A DNA stretch of 11,805 nucleotides from Aliitabrizicola sp031408575. GTDB taxonomy: Bacteria; Pseudomonadota; Alphaproteobacteria; Rhodobacterales; Rhodobacteraceae. Below are positions 11,162 to 11,805 of the stretch, in pieces (the first letter of the stretch is position 1; each line of letters begins with the position of its first letter). The notes under the pieces were generated by a model. It was not told the origin of the DNA. It saw only the letters and a list, made by a program, of their open reading frames with translations, and did no database searches. The DNA lies in the NCBI GenBank assembly GCA_031408575.1, contig JANNWS010000032.1:1-11805 (forward strand). Reading direction: 5' to 3'. A program made the translations under genes and the position numbers.

Positions 11162-11805
11162 ATGACCAGCCCCCTTGAGCCGACCCCGCACCCCGAATAT
11201 TCCCGCCCCGTCGTCCGCCTGAAACCCAAGGCCGAGGCGCGGGCGATCCGCCATGGCTTCCCCTGGGTCTATGCCGACGAGCTTGTGACCGACCGGCGCA
11301 CGCAATCGCTTGCCCCCGGTGCGCTTGCCGTGCTGGAGGATGCCGACCGGCGCGCCCTTGGCCTTGTGACCGTCAACACCGCGTCCAAGATCATCGCCCG
11401 CGTGCTTGACCGTGACCCCGAGGCGCAGCTTGACGAGGCATGGTTTGCCAGACGCCTTGGCACCGCCTTTGCCCTGCGCGACCGCCTGTTCGATGCACCG
11501 TTCTATCGCCTTGTGCATGCCGAGGCTGACGGCCTGCCCGGCGTGGTGATCGACCGCTACGGCGATGTCGCGGTGATTCAGCCTAACGCCGCCTGGGCCG
11601 AGGCGCATATCGACGCCCTCGCCGCCGCCCTGATGCGCCTGACGGGTGTCGCTACAGTGGTCAAGAACGGCACGGGGCGGTCGCGTAGCCTCGAAGGGCT
11701 GACCGAGGAAACCGTCATTCTCAGCGGTCACATCGACGGCCCGGTTCCGGTGGTGATGAACGGCGCCACTTATATGGCCGATGTTCTGGGCGGCCAGAAA
11801 ACCGG
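11162..11805 (+). CDS. RlmI-type class I SAM-dependent rRNA methyltransferase, 5' part (cut by window end)
   Basis: 214 codons are open to the window end with no stop. The family (YccW/RlmI-like) consists of an N-terminal PUA domain, a linker EEHEE domain and a C-terminal Rossmann methyltransferase; E. coli RlmI makes m5C1962 in 23S rRNA. Seen here: VVRLKPKAEARAIRHGFPWV (17-36) and the rest of a PUA-like domain to about 80 (APGALAVLED, LGLVTVN, KIIARVL). Next come YRLVHAEADGLPGVVIDRYG (115-134) typical of the central domain, and MNGATYMADVLGGQKTG at the edge, the segment that leads into the methyltransferase domain. The SAM-binding and catalytic cysteine motifs lie beyond the window. The start at 11162 is the first sensible ATG; GAGGGCC just before it is a close-spaced, weak ribosome site. 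It is probably cotranscribed with the lipoprotein gene. Confidence 0.88.
   Translation, partial: MTSPLEPTPHPEYSRPVVRLKPKAEARAIRHGFPWVYADELVTDRRTQSLAPGALAVLEDADRRALGLVTVNTASKIIARVLDRDPEAQLDEAWFARRLGTAFALRDRLFDAPFYRLVHAEADGLPGVVIDRYGDVAVIQPNAAWAEAHIDALAAALMRLTGVATVVKNGTGRSRSLEGLTEETVILSGHIDGPVPVVMNGATYMADVLGGQKT

Noticed and set aside
11030..11731. A 233-aa open frame on the minus strand at the right end
   Set aside because: It lies antisense to the lipoprotein end and the RlmI-like gene, which matches a known family in the plus frame.
1..11805. CRISPR array, tRNA/rRNA, transposase, phage or toxin-antitoxin module
   Set aside because: No direct repeat arrays, clover-leaf-like segments or mobile-element proteins were seen; gene content and codon use are uniform and core-like.

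Overview
The window reads as a piece of alphaproteobacterial chromosome, most likely from the Rhodobacteraceae (Roseobacter/Rhodobacter group). The reasons are high G+C with C/G-ending codons, a DUF2852 protein and a DUF6778-type lipoprotein (both families I associate with this group), a bacterial ATE/Bpt aminoacyltransferase, a dedicated Entner-Doudoroff edd/eda pair, and a 33-nt intergenic repeat of a kind I recall as common in Rhodobacterales. No phage, transposase, CRISPR, tRNA or rRNA was seen.

Layout. (1) 1-1269 (+): the C-terminal two thirds of a PhoX-type phosphatase, cut by the window edge. It ends at a bidirectional hairpin terminator. (2) 3545-1305 (-): a probable operon DUF2852 > RDD membrane protein > bpt > VOC/glyoxalase-fold protein. 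The last two genes overlap by 4 nt. A 10-bp GC hairpin lies between DUF2852 and RDD, and a palindrome lies just upstream of DUF2852. (3) 4227-3743 (-): two small exported, cysteine-rich proteins (111 and 39 aa) closed by a textbook intrinsic terminator. (4) 4348-7417 (+): glnE, which adenylylates and deadenylylates glutamine synthetase, followed by a small coupled hypothetical gene. (5) 10149-7419 (-): edd and eda, turning 6-phosphogluconate into pyruvate and glyceraldehyde-3-phosphate. A perfect 20-bp LacI-family-like operator sits upstream of edd, and an inverted pair of 33-nt repeats sits between the two genes. (6) 10462-11805 (+): a DUF6778-like lipoprotein, then the 5' part of an RlmI-family rRNA methyltransferase cut by the window end.

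Most of this is ordinary core metabolism. The part most likely to be undescribed is the two-gene unit at 3743-4227. The upstream protein looks like the CutF class of nascent-chain metal sensors: an exported short protein with periplasmic cysteines and a proline-containing C-terminus. The codons for its Pro-Pro pair contain CCTCC, which can pair with the Shine-Dalgarno of the downstream gene. That downstream gene encodes a tiny exported peptide whose predicted mature form has six cysteines in 19 residues, as three CC pairs. This suggests a metal-responsive translational switch controlling a small periplasmic metal-binding peptide. It is an inference from sequence only.
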